Positions 1-15,600 are shown, counted from the stretch's first letter. The stretch: DNA of 64,000 bases from Gorsachius magnificus (GCA_034008185.1 CM067089.1:24338213-24402212), one strand, 5' to 3'. The notes: generated from the sequence alone by a model not told the origin. Made by a program: numbers and translations.

Positions 1-533
<533 letters not shown>

Positions 534-3500
534 TAAAATCTACCATTTTTTCATTCAACTGTCCTTCAGAATGAGCTTCATTCTTTTAGAGCTTTTCTCT
601 GCATCCTGAAGTCATATGATTTAATTAACTTCTGATTTTCAAAGGGAAAGTGTGTTCTATTACTTTAAAAATAATATGCTGTTATGCTGTACTCTGCTCG
701 TTTTCATGAGATTAATTGTATCTGTCAGACTGTTGCATAAACAAGCTGCATCAAGTACTATATAGAGTACAGAAATCCCTCCTGGCTTAAATGTTAACAC
801 ATTGTTGTTCTTTAAAACAGGTTGTAGTGAATATTAAACAGTATGTTAATAAGTGAGCATAATGTCTTCTGATCATGTCAATTTTGGTAGAACATCTGCT
901 TCCAATACAATTATTTGGACATCAGAAAAGAATACAAAGGGTTAATTTGTTAAAACAAACCCAGAAAATATCTGGCATTGCTTAATATCCATTTGCAAAC
1001 TTACTATTTTTTTTGGCACAAGCTCTAAGGAAAAAAAGAGGATGTTATGTCTATGCCTGTTTTAAAAAATGATTCAAGCCAAAAACCAATCTAATCCAAA
1101 AGTTCTGTCATTCATTGTAACCTTCATACATGTAGTTCTGTGATGCACTGTTGCATCCTGAAGACTCTAATATCCAGTACATAGTAGCTGTAAGGAGCTC
1201 CATTAGTCACTAATTTACTGGAAATGTTACCAAAGAGACTTTATAAATAGAATTGCAGGGCTCAGTCTTGTAGCTATGAAGGGGATAACAAGCAGTGTGT
1301 TACTAAATTAAGGCTTTGGAATTGTGTCCTGCTTCAGGAAAGTATTGAACATAAGCGTAATCTTAAGCATGTGAGTAATTCCATCCTTACTTAATTTATC
1401 ACTTAAACACTGATACATTTTCAGTATATGCTTAAATCTGGCTGGAAATAGGAATGTTATTGCTCATTATTTTGGTGCTTTCATGAATCAAAAAGGACAC
1501 AAGTAGAGGGAAACATGTTAGGTCATATTATTCATACACCTTTTAGTGCACGCTTGGCACCCTCTATTGTTCCTAAATCACAAACAAGACTAAATTTGAA
1601 CCGGTAAGTAACAGTGACTATAACATAAATGAGATCTTCAAGTGCTTGTCCTTGTATACATGTGATCTGTGTATCAGCTGTGCCGGTAAGGTGCTGTTCT
1701 TGTTGTGAAAAAAAGAGAAAAGATCTTGCCTATTTTGTTTTCAGATCCTGAAAATAAAATAATACCGGGTAGGGCCCAGGTGGGCAATATGGTAGACAAC
1801 AACCAAGCTTTGCCTCAGCAGGAAGCAGCATTTCATGTGTCCGTCACGTTTATCTCAGATTGTATTTATTCTCAGTTCTTCAGATTTAGGCATTTTGAAA
1901 TCAGGACTTTTTGTTTTTTAATAAACCTACTTTTGTTCTTTCCTAGTTTAACTGCAGGAAGACTTTTGCAACTAAATAATCAGGTTTTAAGAACTGCCTG
2001 GTGTCTCATAATCCTTCCTCTTTAAATTACATCCTCTTCCCTGGTACTGCCATAGCTGCTGTTTTTCTGTAGAAGGGCTAAAATGTTGACTTTAGTCATT
2101 ATTCAGAACCTACTCAGTGGACAGGCTGATATAAATCACATCAGACTATTCCAAGCTGCTACCTTCCACCAGCAGTGTAAGGAGTTCAGGCACATCCCGT
2201 CAGGCTGGTCTTGCATCAGTTGTGAGATTCCTTTCTCCAAGGGGAAAAGTGATGTGGAAAATGCTGAACTCCGTTGGGGAGGAAGGAAATAAAATAGGTC
2301 TTCTAAAAGATCAACTCCCCTTTGTCATTCTAAGTCTGTTAAGATAATGTGTCTGGATACAGCAAGCTTCAGTGTATTTGGGGTAATCTTAAGAAAAGTC
2401 CTGTGTTACTGTTTATGGATGTAGATTCTTTTCCTCAGTTCCCCCACAAACAGCACTGAGGCATCAGATGCTTTTTGGATGGAGCACAAGTGCAATGCAG
2501 TCCAGTGGTAGCATGGCATTGCACAGTTCTCCCTCAACACCAGGGAAGGAAAGGACCACAGCTCGTTTTCATTCTGTAGTGGAAGTTGGCTCAGCAGTTG
2601 CAAATCTGTCTGAAATCTCATTGTGGTTAGAGACTTACCTGGGTATCGGTATGTGAGCTTAGGTTCTTGTTGCGCCATATTCCTCTGTACTATGACTCAC
2701 AAAGCAACATGAGCTTTAGGATATCTGTGGTTCTTCCATTAGCTTCTGAGATATCTTAGTTCTCCTCTGTCACTCCATAAATAATAAATTGGTCCTTTAT
2801 TCTCCTCAGAGAACAGATTTTCCTGAGTTTAGTCCAGATGGGAGATTTGGGAGTCATAATAGTCTAGATACGCAGCTGATTCTAGTCTTATATACTCTGG
2901 TCTCCTTCTTCATTTTCCTTCCCATATGTAGTATATAGGATACTGGACTGGATAGGCTTTGATTTGGTCTGTGTTTCATTTGGGGGAAGTGTCTGTATTT
3001 TATCTATATCACACTTTTCATGTGTTTTCAAAGTATGTATTTGCAACAGGAAAAGTTCTTTATTGTCTCCTTACCAGAAAGTCCTACACAGTAAAGTTGG
3101 TAATACTACTCAACATATGTATCTTCTGTTGATTCTAGCATTGAGCCAGATGCAGTGTTATTGTCCTGACAGACTTTTTATGATGGGAAGGTTATATTCT
3201 CTTCGGTGTTTTTCTAGCTTCTTTCTTTGATTGAGGTTTTTATCAAGTTGTTACTACCCAGGCAACAGTACGTATAATATTTTGATTTTAGTGTCCGTGT
3301 AGTAAAATGTTTCAAAATTCATCCCTTAACTCAAAAATGCACTCAGTGTTACAATATACTCTCTTGCAAGTGTAGTTCCTTTATTCAAACAGCAGAGAAC
3401 AAGAGTCCCATGGTGAAGCTCCCCATGCTTCTCTGGGACTGGTATATTAACATGACTGAACAGTGGTTTTGTTGGAGCAAATGTCTTGGCTGAGAGGGGA

Positions 3501-6019
3501 ATGTGGGATATAATGAGGACTAACCCCATCAAGCAGGATTTATTTTGCATTAGGAAGTCAGGTTTGTTAGACTGTATCATATTTTGAAAGGTCTTTCACA
3601 GAGGCACTCTCTTCCAGAGGTATAACTCACAGATTGTAAGGAAACTCCTTCTCAATAATTATCTCAACTTGGCAAATCACTTCTCGTGTGTTTCTCCATG
3701 TGAAAGTGGAAAATATGAAATCTGTTGGGTTTTCTTTTCAAATACCTATCTAACTACTGAAGGTCTTGAAACCTTAAGGTCATGAAAAAGTTTAAGACAC
3801 AAGGTTTTCGGCACTTGTTACTCCGTGAGTTGATTCATGAGTGCAGCATTTCTGAACATGAAGCCACTGGCCTCTAAGGAGAGCCAGCTCACTCCAACAG
3901 CTAGCAACAAGAAATAAACTGCATTCTTCAGTTGAAATGTGTTTTTATTAAGTTGGCACCAGGAATATCTCTGAATTTCTTGCCTCTTACTGCAGGCATC
4001 AAGTCATCTGCCATTCAGGCTGGTGCAATGCATGAATGAGAAACTGGGTTTTAAAATTGCTGTGGGTATCTTTATGCCAAAAATGCTCTAAGCAATGCTA
4101 ACAGAGTTCTGCCTTTATTGCTTTCCATCAACACTGCTACCTTTTAGAAGTTTAAGCCATAATGATTTACTTTGTAGCATCTCAGCACCTCTTGTGGATT
4201 TCAGGGGTACCACAGATTGTCCATTATAAATCCCTAAAATACCCATAAATTAAAGTTGCAATTCCACCTCCAGGTTCTGATGACATTGACAAATCACTCA
4301 AGCTTTGCTGACATGGCTTATGTCACAAGAGTTCTCGTAATGGAATTACAGCCTTCGTTTGTAGAGTTTGGGGAACATTCTATTCCTCATTAAATTAACA
4401 TTTATTTATTACTAGTCAGCCCCAGTTTGAACCTTTGCAATAACGATAATCAAAGTATATTTAATGGCAATAAACAGATTGAAATATGGACAGTGTTACC
4501 CTCTTATGCTTTCCTTTCTGCCATCCTGCTCTCTTTAGCCAGAGCAGGTCTGCCTTCTGTTTGGACTCCCCTTTGTCATCGCCACCGTAACTAATGAAAA
4601 CAATAAGCCTCTTTTCTGATAATTACTGCCATTGTTCCCTGCCAAATCTCTCCCCTAGAATCTATCTACTCAGTGGAACTGGGTAGAGAGTTCATTATAA
4701 ATAAATAGGAGAAGGTGTAAAATCAATGTTTCTTCAGGTTCTGTCAATATAAATATATTGACTTAGTAATCTACTATGATTTAGTCATATACTGCATGAA
4801 AAGTACTGGAGTATAAAATGTAACCACAAATCATTTTAAAGTAGCGTGATGAAGCAGTGACAGAATGTTCACAGCAAGTGTATATTACTTATCACCATGC
4901 TATAAAGATGTTATACCATTCTCAAGGAAAAGAAATCCTGAGATAGAAGGAGCTCTTCATTAAGCATTGTACGGTGCCAAATACGAGCTGATAGCAATTT
5001 GCCTCTGTCGGTATCAAAGCTGAGGTCAACGGCTCAAACCACCTGTCAATTTAAAAGTGCTATTGGCAGCTTTCATGTACTGAGGAATCTCGTAAAGCTG
5101 CTAGCTATGGTTTGAAAGCTACATTCAGAATTTTTTTGGTGCACATGCTCACAGAATAAGCAGTTCTCTCTCTTGTGAAACCTAGCATGAATCTTATGAG
5201 ATGGCCAACTACTGTCTCAGCTATCAGAAAGCTACTCTGATAGAAGACAGGGACAGCAACAAAAGAGGAATTGTCATCTTTTATACGTGCCCTTGCGTGA
5301 GTGTGCCTCATGGCATCCTTTTCTTTAGAGAACGCAGCACTTTAGTGGATATACTTCCCTCCTTTTGTTTCTGTTTCTGTTGCCAAACTGGCTCAAGAAA
5401 GCCATTCCCTCATCTTTAATATAGAGGTTAATTCTTAACATTATTTTTCCCTCTTAATCTAAATGCCTCTACAAATTAGATAAAGACCTTGGACTCCTAA
5501 GAGTTTGCCTAAAGGTCATCACATTGTTCAAATTGTAGCTGCTTTCATGAGGTAAATGCAGATGATTTTTTACAGAGTGACATCCAGCTTTCATTGCAGA
5601 GCTAAGTAATATTTGGGATACTTCTACGTTATTGAAATGTTAAGATAATACCCTTAATGTGAAACATTCTTTGAATATATTATACATATACATATATGTA
5701 TGTTTATAAAAACACAGCACAAGAAATATAAATACAGGTTTGCAAAGAACCCACAGTGCACAGAATAATTGCTCATGATTATGCCTCTGCAATTAAAAGT
5801 TTGATTCAGAAACCTTTTTTAAAAAAGGTCTGGTTCTGTTTTCCAAACACACTAGTATAACTTTGGAATACCTTGACTGAAGTTTGTGGATTTAAACAAG
5901 TGTACTATTGTTAAAAATGGAAACAGAATTGAATCCAGTCTAGTAATTCTTATGCTGTTGTTCTGCAGAATCCATCATTTATGGAAGGAATCCAAGAATC
6001 TTTAAAATAAAAAATCATC

Positions 6020-6127
6020 TAGGTGGGGTTTAACATGATCTGAGTTGGCCCTGCTTTAAGCCAGGGGCTGAAGCAAGTGACCTCCAGAGGTCCCTTCCAA
6101 CCTAAATTGTGCTATGGACCTATGAGT
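6020..6127 (+). mobile_element. CR1 LINE fragment, old, 3' end
   Basis: The stretch aaggcagc-like core is absent, but cctccagaggtcccttccaa followed by cctaaattgtgctatgg is the typical 3' tail of an avian CR1 element, preceded by a worn tgagttggccctgctttaag block. No reading frame is left and the terminal octamer repeats have decayed, so this is an old 5'-truncated insertion, in the same orientation as ADK. Confidence 0.85.
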
Positions 6128-9100
6128 TCTAATCCTGTAGGAATTAGGTTCCCAGGTGCCATTTCCTGCTCCTCTGAAAATCCAGCCTCAGTTATCTTCA
6201 GGGGGCAGTGTTGGTGGCTGAAGAGTAGAAGCTGTCTGAATTAAAAAATGAAGGTTATACAATGGGAATTCCATCTCACAATAAATCTGATGTAGGGCAA
6301 AGATGGACTGTATCCATGACTTTGTCTAATAGGTCCCTTATGCATTTCATGTGAAGGAGTTGTGTGGATGGAGGCATGTGCACGTGTGAGAAATGAAATA
6401 AGTTCTTACGGATAGTTGCTGTATGGCTATACTAGGAGTGTGAAACGTGCCAAAAAGATCTAATAATGCCTTCAGCAGGGACAGGTGATTCAAATAGTTT
6501 GTCAGAATACCAAATCACGAGCAAGCTTGTGGCTATATTAAAAAGAAAGTTCCTTAATGGATTTATAGGGCTTTTTAAGATTGTGGAAGAATCTTTTTTC
6601 ACTAAAAACATTGCAGAAAAATGAAATATTCCTCTTATTTGTTGTATTTTCATCTATGTATGAACCTCTGTTGTAAGACCTGCCCTCCCTCCAGTACTTG
6701 TCACCCCTAAAACATTCTAGATTTGTTGAAATAGGAGTTCAAGGACCTAGGAACAGTTCTTTACTGGACAGCGGGAATGTGATATCAGAAGCTACTTAAT
6801 CCACTTACAGTGGTCTTTAATTTGTATAAGGTTTTTATGCTTGTTTAAGATACCTTGCGAAGTTGTCATCATTTTTTAATCACATTTGATAGAGAGAAAT
6901 ACAGTGGATAAAGTATCACTGCTGTGAAGTACTGCCTTCTGATAATGCTAGAGCTCTGAGATGCAATTTTATTTGCCAGCTGGGAGTGAGGGGTATTTTT
7001 TTGGTGATATCAATTAAATATGTATGTGTGTGTAACTTGTTATGGCTGGGTTTTGCTACAAAACTTATTTTCACGAACGAAGAGACAAGGGGATACTACT
7101 TTGAATTGTTCTGTCGTTTCTTTGAAGTAAAGATAAATATTATAACAGAAATCAGCACTCTCTTAGTCTTAATTTATACAACATGGGTGGCTAATTGCCT
7201 CTGAGCAATCCTGTTGTTACTGAGATCATGGCTGGTGAGATATGAAGCTTTGAAATAAAAATACCTTCTTAATGTTATCAGAATTTTGACTGACAGCCCG
7301 CTTTGCCCATCTTTAATACTTCTGTTTTATAAACAGCATACATGAATATAATAGCTGAGCTGCAGATAGGGCATCAATCTTTGCTTGCTAGTGGATAACT
7401 TGTCAACACGTTCATGACTTACCGTCCCTGTGTTCTGATGGCATTCGTAACTCTCTCGGATAAGCATCACATCTAAACCTAGGCTATTAGATGGCCACGT
7501 TATCTCTGTAACTGACCTTCTACAAACTAGAAAATTACCAGATTATATGTTCCTAGTTGATTTTTCTCAGTCTCAGCTAGAGGCACATCATTGTTCTGAT
7601 CAATACTGTAGCCGCCGCTAGTAATTTCTACAGCAGTACTGGCACAATTTAGAAATCTGCCACAGTTTGAACTGCAGCTACTTAAACAAAAACATAAATA
7701 TAGATATCACTCAGGGAAAACATGGAATATTCCCATTTTCTTTTTAATGCCCTACTTCATGTTTTACCGATTTCTATTCAAAACTATTTATTTGGAAATA
7801 ATACACTCCTCTGTGCTGGCATTATACTTAAAACTGGTAGCAAGTGTTGTCCAAGTATAATTTAATTGTGATCAAATCTGGTTTAATTGTTTTGTTTTAA
7901 TTGCTACCCTTCTCTTGGTTTCTAACTGTTCATCTTAATTTTATTACATATGTATTTTTTATGAAAATATAGTAACTTAAATATTGTAATTCATATTTTC
8001 ACTTACACAATTTAAAGGCAATCCAGAAAAATACATAGTAGAATTAGTGTAAGGCAAAACATTAGTATACTTGCTGTCATTTATTAAATAACACATAGAA
8101 GTGAGAGATCCATTTAAAAGGATCAGCATATGGAATTAAAAACCCTCAGAAGTTTCTAATTAGACTGAAGCAGGACCTGATCCTTCTAGCCCCGTGTCTC
8201 TTTTCCTGTCAGTGACACTGTCAGTGTTCAGGGAGCCTCAGTACACAGCAAGAGGATTAATATTTTGCAAAATTGGGTTTTAAAAGGCCTAATTTACCTC
8301 ACCATAAATTCAGTGACAGTCTGGACAGGCTTTGTGAGAAATAAACGTCAAATAGGTTGTGTACATTTTAAAAAACAAACCTACTGTGTTAAAAATAGAT
8401 TTTCAAAACCAATTATAAAGTTCCAATTTTTGCTGTAATAGCTATGGGACAATTACAAATTGACTTAACGCCTCAAAGCAAATCATCACCGTTTAAAATA
8501 CTTTGTCATGCCTACTATCCCTATCCTCATAACATTTCATTTTATGTTAATGTGTCGTGTGTTAGAAAATCATGTAATGATAAAGAAAATGTTCATGTGG
8601 AAGGTTAGAAATTACTTTAATGAGTTATTATTACCTTGCTTGCAGAGTGTTGGTAATATTTTTGTGTTATTTTAATGTCTTCTGAGTAGAGACAGAGGCA
8701 CTAGTCAGATTGGATCATCAAGAATATTCCCCTGGGAATCAGGGCAGGATATAGACCCCTAAGAAACGATGTGTCAGATTAATGCTATATTCCCAGGAGA
8801 TACAACAACACACAATGAACTATAAAAATATGTTATCCATATTTTTATATATCCATAAAAGTATGTTATCCATTTCACATCTAATATGACTTGGTGCGGT
8901 GCTGTGGAGGTTGACACAATGACCATAAAGGTGCTTCTCAGGTGTGGTGTTAGCTAGCAGGACCCTCACTCGCTTGCAGCTGCCTCTATTGTGTAACAGG
9001 ATGATAACGGCTCCGATAATTTGTTCACTTCCCCACACCAAAATAGGCTCATACTCGAAGTGAGAAGATGGCAAGGTTGCAATAAAAAAGGAATAAAAGG

Positions 9101-12100
9101 AAAAACAGGTCCCAGTTGAAAGCAGTGGTAGCAGCAGTGCTCGGAGTTTGGTTTGACACCCATCTCTTATTCTGCTTAAAGGCACATTACTGTTAGTAGT
9201 GATCAGTAAATGATTAGTATCAATCCAGGACTGTAACAGATATTTAAAGAGGCAAAAGATATTAAATGCCACTGTATTAAAATAAGAGCATCATGAATAT
9301 AATGCTAGGGTAGGCTATTCCAGCCCACAAAAGTCTAGCTAGTATTCCTGCTGCACTGGGTGTTGCTTTTTGATTCTCTGTGCATACTGCTGGCTCGATT
9401 GCGTGGGAGCATACCTGCAAATAAAACCTCACTGGGAGATGGGAGTTCTGCAAACACAACTTCAAATCTCCTAGCTTTTGTGCATGTGAATCTCAGCTAT
9501 GTAGTTACATTCACGTAGCCTTTTTTGTATGCTTAGAACTTGTTATGCTTAGAACTTCATTATCTCTACATTAAATTAGTGAAATTCTCTTCCTCTTATC
9601 CCAAGTAGTAGGTATAGTAATCTGCACCATTTAGTGTCAATACAACAGATCTGTTTTGAAGCTCAGAAAATTTCCTCAAGTGCTAGTAAAAGAAAGCTTA
9701 TTTCATTCTGCTGTCTCAAATATGGCTAAGGAGAATTTTAGATTTTGAAGAATGCTTCTAGGAAACTTTCTAGGAAATGTTTTTAGGAAAAACAAAAAGA
9801 AATATCAGCCTGGAAAGTGGCTTTTTTAGATAGCTAGAGAAGATGCTTCCAATGAAAATACCTGTATTTGGTTTGGCATATACAGTGCCTTGAATATTTC
9901 TTGTAAGCTTGGAAGGGGTTTTTTTAATCAAATGTTTTCCTCTGACCCTGGCTGTTGGAGACAAGCCCAAAGCCACCAAATTCTGATCCAAAAGGGAATT
10001 TCCCAAAGTTCATCATATGGATTTAAAAATGAAAAATAGGAACAAGCCGTCAGAAGTTATAACTTCGTTATCCGTTTTCTCCATCATGTCTTTCTTGGAG
10101 CATATTGTAGACTGAAATTATTCTTTTCTCGGACAATGCTATATGCTGAGGAGTTTAATAGAGGCGGTATGCAACAGGTTATAGAGTCCACTGAGGATGA
10201 TTAATGTGTAGGGTGTCATGGTATAAAACACTTAAGCCTGTCCTCCAGCTTTGAGCCGTTCCCCCTCAAAGGGTGGACAGTACTCAGACAGGGCATAGGC
10301 CAGTGATAGGAAAACTCCTATCAGTCTCAGTAGGCTTCAAGTCAGGACCTAAGTTTTCTCCATCCATTGCACAGCCTTCAGGACTAAACCACTCTAGAGT
10401 AACAACCACCCTTCCTACTTGCACAAAGGCATCAGAGAAACAAGACTGCTAATTTCCCTTAGAGAGAATCTCTGATGGCCCCAAGCATCTATACAGGCAT
10501 TGGGAAGTATGGTGGTACCTTATTTCACGAGCTGCAGTGAGCTGGCCCAGTAGGTCCAAACAGTGGTCATCATATATGCAATGCACTAAAATTATTCAGC
10601 CTTGGGTAACTAATTCCTAATGGAATAACAGGGATGCAGTGGAGGTTTATTTCATTTTTTTTCTTGTCACATTTTTTGCAGGAATCTTTCATTAACATTT
10701 TCCACATGTAATGGTTTAAAGTGTTAGAGTCTGAACTCTTTTCTGCTTTGTGTATTCAACATCTCCTCTCCATTCCAGGAAAAGGCTGCTAAACTGAAAA
10801 CACTCTTTCAACTTATTCGTGCTTGTCTAGTAAATGCAAAGTTGTATTATTTGCTAGTGTCCGTAAATGACTGTATAACCTCAGACGAAGGGAGATGTAC
10901 ACCCATCTGAGTGATCCTTACAGAAATTCAATGCATTCAAAATGTGTCCATAAATATAAAGAAAACAAGAGGGATAGAGACAGCAATACCAATGCTAACT
11001 GCTTTTCTTGAAAATGTGCTTGGTTTAGTATTCATGCTGGAGATTAGAGAGTAAGTTTGCGTAAGAGGGTTGTACATAGAGTGAAATGCCTTTAGCACAT
11101 GACCATTTTTATAAATAAAGTAAATATAGACTTCCAAAACATTTTATTCATGATCTCATGGTTTTGTCATTCTCTGGAAGTAAAAATATTGACATTTACC
11201 AGGCTGTTCGTTCCAGCTTTCTGATCTCCTGCAGTTTATTTTTATAACAACCTTATCGATGAGCCTCTTACTCAGCTCTCTAGGTTTAACTGAGTTGAGT
11301 CGATTTGTTACCACAGCTTCAAGCAGCTGTTACAGAACAAGCGAGACATCCTAATAAAGCTGTAAACGTGTTTACTCAAACATGGTATTGATTTTACTTG
11401 GAGAGGGAGAAGCTAGTGCTTAGCATGGTGTCAGGGAGGATGAATTTAACTGCAGTTTTTCATTGTCATCTGTCATGGTTGTGAAACACTAAGTGAAGCC
11501 ACAAGAGGATAATTAGAATTGCCAGAAATTTAGCCCCTAAAATCAGTTAACCACTTGAGATTTTTGGAGTTTAATTAGTTTTTATTAAAACTTTCCTCCA
11601 GTGGTATAGTCAGGAAGGGTTTTCTAATGTTCTTTTCAGCGAGAGTGAGATTTCAAGGTTGCCACTTGTTAGATACACATCTTAAATGACTGTTTTTCTG
11701 AAAGGGTTGGTAACCTTTTTTCTCTCACTTGTAATTAGCCTGGCACTACAGTCCTCTAGAAGCACAGAGTCATTTTGTTTTAAAAGAGAGGGAAAGACTC
11801 TTGTTTGTACACATATATATTTGTAGTTAATAACATATATGTGCATGTGTGAAATAATTCTTACGCTATATTTTGAGAGAGAAAGTGCTAAGGTGTGTGA
11901 AGGTGAAAGAAGTATAGTTATTTGAAGATGCTTACATTTAATTTGTCTTATATACTGTAAGTCTAATGTGTCAGACCACAGTGCCAAAATACATGAAAAC
12001 GAAGCCAAATCCCACCCTTAATCAAAACGTTTCCGTTTAGGATAGCCAATATTCAGTTTGATAGCAATGGGCAGGGCCTCTGGCTTACCACAGTTCTTGG

Positions 12101-12580
12101 CTGTAATATCCACCATCTGCCATAAAATTAAAAAAGGAGAGACCTCAGCATGTTGACGTACGGTCGTTCAGTGACTGTATTGCAGAAACATCTGATGCCA
12201 ACATCTTTTACAAAATCTAGGTTGGCTGGTTGGCTCTTGGCACCCGCGTTGCTAACCACCTGATCACAACTGACCGGACTCGTGCTACCACAACATTAAC
12301 CCACTCCAACAGCGCTAAAAGACATCCAAAAAAGCCTCAGTCATATCAGCTACAAAGCTTTAAATTGCTAGGGTAATGTTTCTTGAAAACGGCATCTTCC
12401 CACACTGCTGGCCTGGAAAGCTAGTGGGATCACATAAAAATAGATAAGCGTTCGAGCAACTGTGATAAATACTGTGTACGAACGAGAGTGTGAAGAGGTG
12501 CTTGCAAGTGCCCCCCATGGTGGAATCACACCATTTTTTAAACGGCAGTTCACAAATTAAGCTGTAGAAACTTTAAATAC

Positions 12581-12600
12581 AAAAAAAAAAAAAAAAAAAA
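12581..12600 (+). repeat. Poly-A tract, 20 bases
   Basis: An uninterrupted run of 20 A lies in the ADK last intron after ctttaaatac. It could be a simple-repeat expansion or the tail of a retroposed sequence. The bases upstream do not resemble a transcript I recognise and no flanking target duplication is obvious. Confidence 0.9.
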
Positions 12601-15600
12601 GAGGAGGCAGCTCAGCTGTTGATGATCCTTTCTGTAGCTGGGACAATTTTGCTGGTGAATGGCCTGGCTAGCGTGGATTATATTAGGTCCTTCAGGGTTG
12701 AGCTGGAAGAGGAGGATTGTCTGGGAACATCACATAACAAGAAGGTTTTGAGGGGCTGTGACTCAGGGTCAGCTTGTAATTGTTCATAATTAGTGCATTT
12801 GATAATTGCTGTTTTCCTGCTTTTCTCTCTTGCATTTAAAAAAAATACAATAATTTTGCCTTGGGTGTTTTATAAAGGTTGGAAGTGTGAGAGAAACTGC
12901 AGAAAGACAAGTAGTGGGGGAGCTGGGTGTCGGAGGCTATAAACGGATTTCCAGCCAGCATTAGTAATTAACAGTCGTTAAAATTAATTGTCAAGTGTAC
13001 AATTTGAAATGAAACATTTGGCTTCAATATGAGCTGTTTTTAAGTGTTGTTAAACCATTACTGAAGCAGACCAGAACTGTTTTAAAATCTCCACTGTTGG
13101 ACTCCCACGTTCCTATGAAACTGCACTAGCGCTAGGCATTCATTCAGAATTACCACTGATAATCTGGAAACAAAACTTCCAGAGAATTCACCAATTTCAG
13201 TGAAACTGCCTCTGAAATGTCTGTTTTGTTAGCCACAAGAAAATGAACTTGGTTCTCCTTTAATGATTTTTAAGTGCTACTCAGCTCTTAGAAGCAACAA
13301 AGTAAAGACACCACCTTTTGTGTCAGTCAGTGGACTGTCTTGCTGCATCTTTTCAGACTCACGTTGGCGTGCCCAAAGAGATTTGTGCTGGTTTCAGCGA
13401 GGGCCTTGGTTTGCATTTGGATTTTGAGGCTCAAGCACCACTTCTGGCACTTGGCTTACAGAACTTTTCAATTGGTGGTAAGCATGGAAAGGAAGAAAGC
13501 AACTTCACTTTTCCATCCCTCGTTCTGTTTGCAGGCCTAACAATTATAAACGTCGTCTTTGCGCATATGTAGTAGGGAAGCTGGAGATAATCAAGATTAA
13601 CTCTCAATTATTGCAGGCACACTTTTCAGAGCAAAGTGATTTCAGAAGCGCTTTTCTCTACTGAGCAGAAAAGAAATAATTATGGGCCAAAAATAGCTAT
13701 TGGTGTGTTACAGTCACTTCTATCATCTGGGAATGCAAATACACTTTGTACCACTCTAAGGTTTAAAGCAGCTTTTGAAGCAAAGTTGTCTGTGCTTTCT
13801 AGGAAGATGCTGAACAAGTGGGATGACTTGGACACAGTTCCAAGTTCTTATCATGACTAGGTACGAGGTGGTTACTTGGCTGTCCATGCCTGTGAGGGAC
13901 AAAAGGCATCCCAGGCTACTCTGAAAGCTTACCGAGATGGCTAATTACAGCCAGGTGGCCTACTGGGCATCCTGCAACTGCCATTTCTCTTACTGCATAA
14001 ACGATAAACACTTCAGATGTCAGGGCAGGAGGCAGACAAGTGGGAAGCCTTGAGTTTGGTTCTTGCCTTTGTGTTCTAGTGTGAAGAGAGCGGTACACAA
14101 TGCATGTAACGCCATCCACAGCTTCAGCAGCCTCGAAATGCTAGTGCAGAACAGCTGCAATTAGAAGATGGTAGACCATATTGCCTGAAGTTGTTTTGGT
14201 AAAATATTTGAAGTCAGGTTGTCTTGTGTAGCCAAAACGTATTACTGCTTTCTGCGCTCCATTCCAATGATAGCCAGGAACTAGTCCAGGCCACGGCAGA
14301 AGTTCAAATAGTTGCTGAGCTACTTTAGTATGTGCTGGGATGATCTAGTTCTGTGATCCCAGGCCTGTGATACAGGATCAGAGTTCAATCCTGCCCTTTC
14401 TGTCTGTGAAATTGTAGGAGTGTGAAGCGTCTGAAGCCATGTTCACTTATCTTCTTGCATTTCCAGTCATGGCACCTTAAAGAGATTACAGCCTTCAACT
14501 GCTTATCATCTTCCATCCACCATGCTGCTTGCTGGTAGAGCTGTTTGAGTACTCACTAACCCACTTTGGTTTAAATCAGCTGGGTTAGCAAAGATCTACT
14601 GTTCAACAGCTTACTGCTTAAACTAATCTGGCACATTTTGACAGAGTATCAGGTAATACAAGCAGCAAAGGAGGATGGTGAAAAACAGATGGGGCAGTAA
14701 CTTCTTCAGCTGGAACTCAAAGATCTGAATCCGTGCCTTGAGAGTATGACTCATGGGGTTTGCATCACCGTACCTTATACACTGGGGGAGGCAAACTCTG
14801 AATGATATTCTGACCATGTTGCTTTTTACTGCGTTAACTAAAAAAGAACATTCTGCAGCTAAGGCAGCCAACCTGATAGAGCTCTTTGTTTCTCTGCTCA
14901 AACAACAGTGCTTTCTGGTGTTCCCTCGGGGTCTGCTTTGCCAACTGCCTAGTCTTAGTATGTGATGTAGTTCTGTGTTTGTGATATGTGTGTTTGTATT
15001 GTCATTCGATGCGGTATTGTGTCAGATACTGCTATTTCTATTTCATCTATGAAACACATACCTTTTAAGAGAAACTCAACAGACAAGAGAATGGTTTGAG
15101 GGCAAACTCCCCACTGCAGTTCCTGCATCTCTCATATATGACAGCTGTACTTAATGTCATTTCTCCACCACTCTGAAGTCGCAGAGATCTCTCATTTCTA
15201 TCCCCAATTAGAACAGGATGTTTTTTCACCTGATTCTGCTTTCACTTAGATGAAAATAAATAAGAAGTAGCTTCACTGAAGGCAGAAGATACATACTAGA
15301 TTGAAACTACAGTGAGCCTTGGAGGTGATGACAGTTTCAGTCTGGATGGTATTGAAAAATAATTCATATTTCATGGTCCTTCGCTCCTTGGATTTTCTCA
15401 TCTTCATGTATGTTTGGTGCCTGGATCATAAACATAGAGGGCAATTGTTCTTTCTTGTATAAACCCCTCTCAGAGTTCATGCTCTGCACAAAACCTAGCC
15501 TCGTGTTTGCCTTTGGAGGCCTGCCCAGTGCATCTTCGATACTTACCGAGTCGGAAGTGGACTGTCTTAACAGCCTCATTTTACATACGGTTACAACTTG

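Noticed and set aside
10290..10355. Possible ancient amniote repeat (cagtctcagtaggcttcaag)
   Set aside because: A single similar phrase over about 40 bases is too little to list as a separate feature.
14341..14420. Possible MIR fragment around gagttcaatcctgcc
   Set aside because: Only one short word matches. The flanks do not follow the MIR order.
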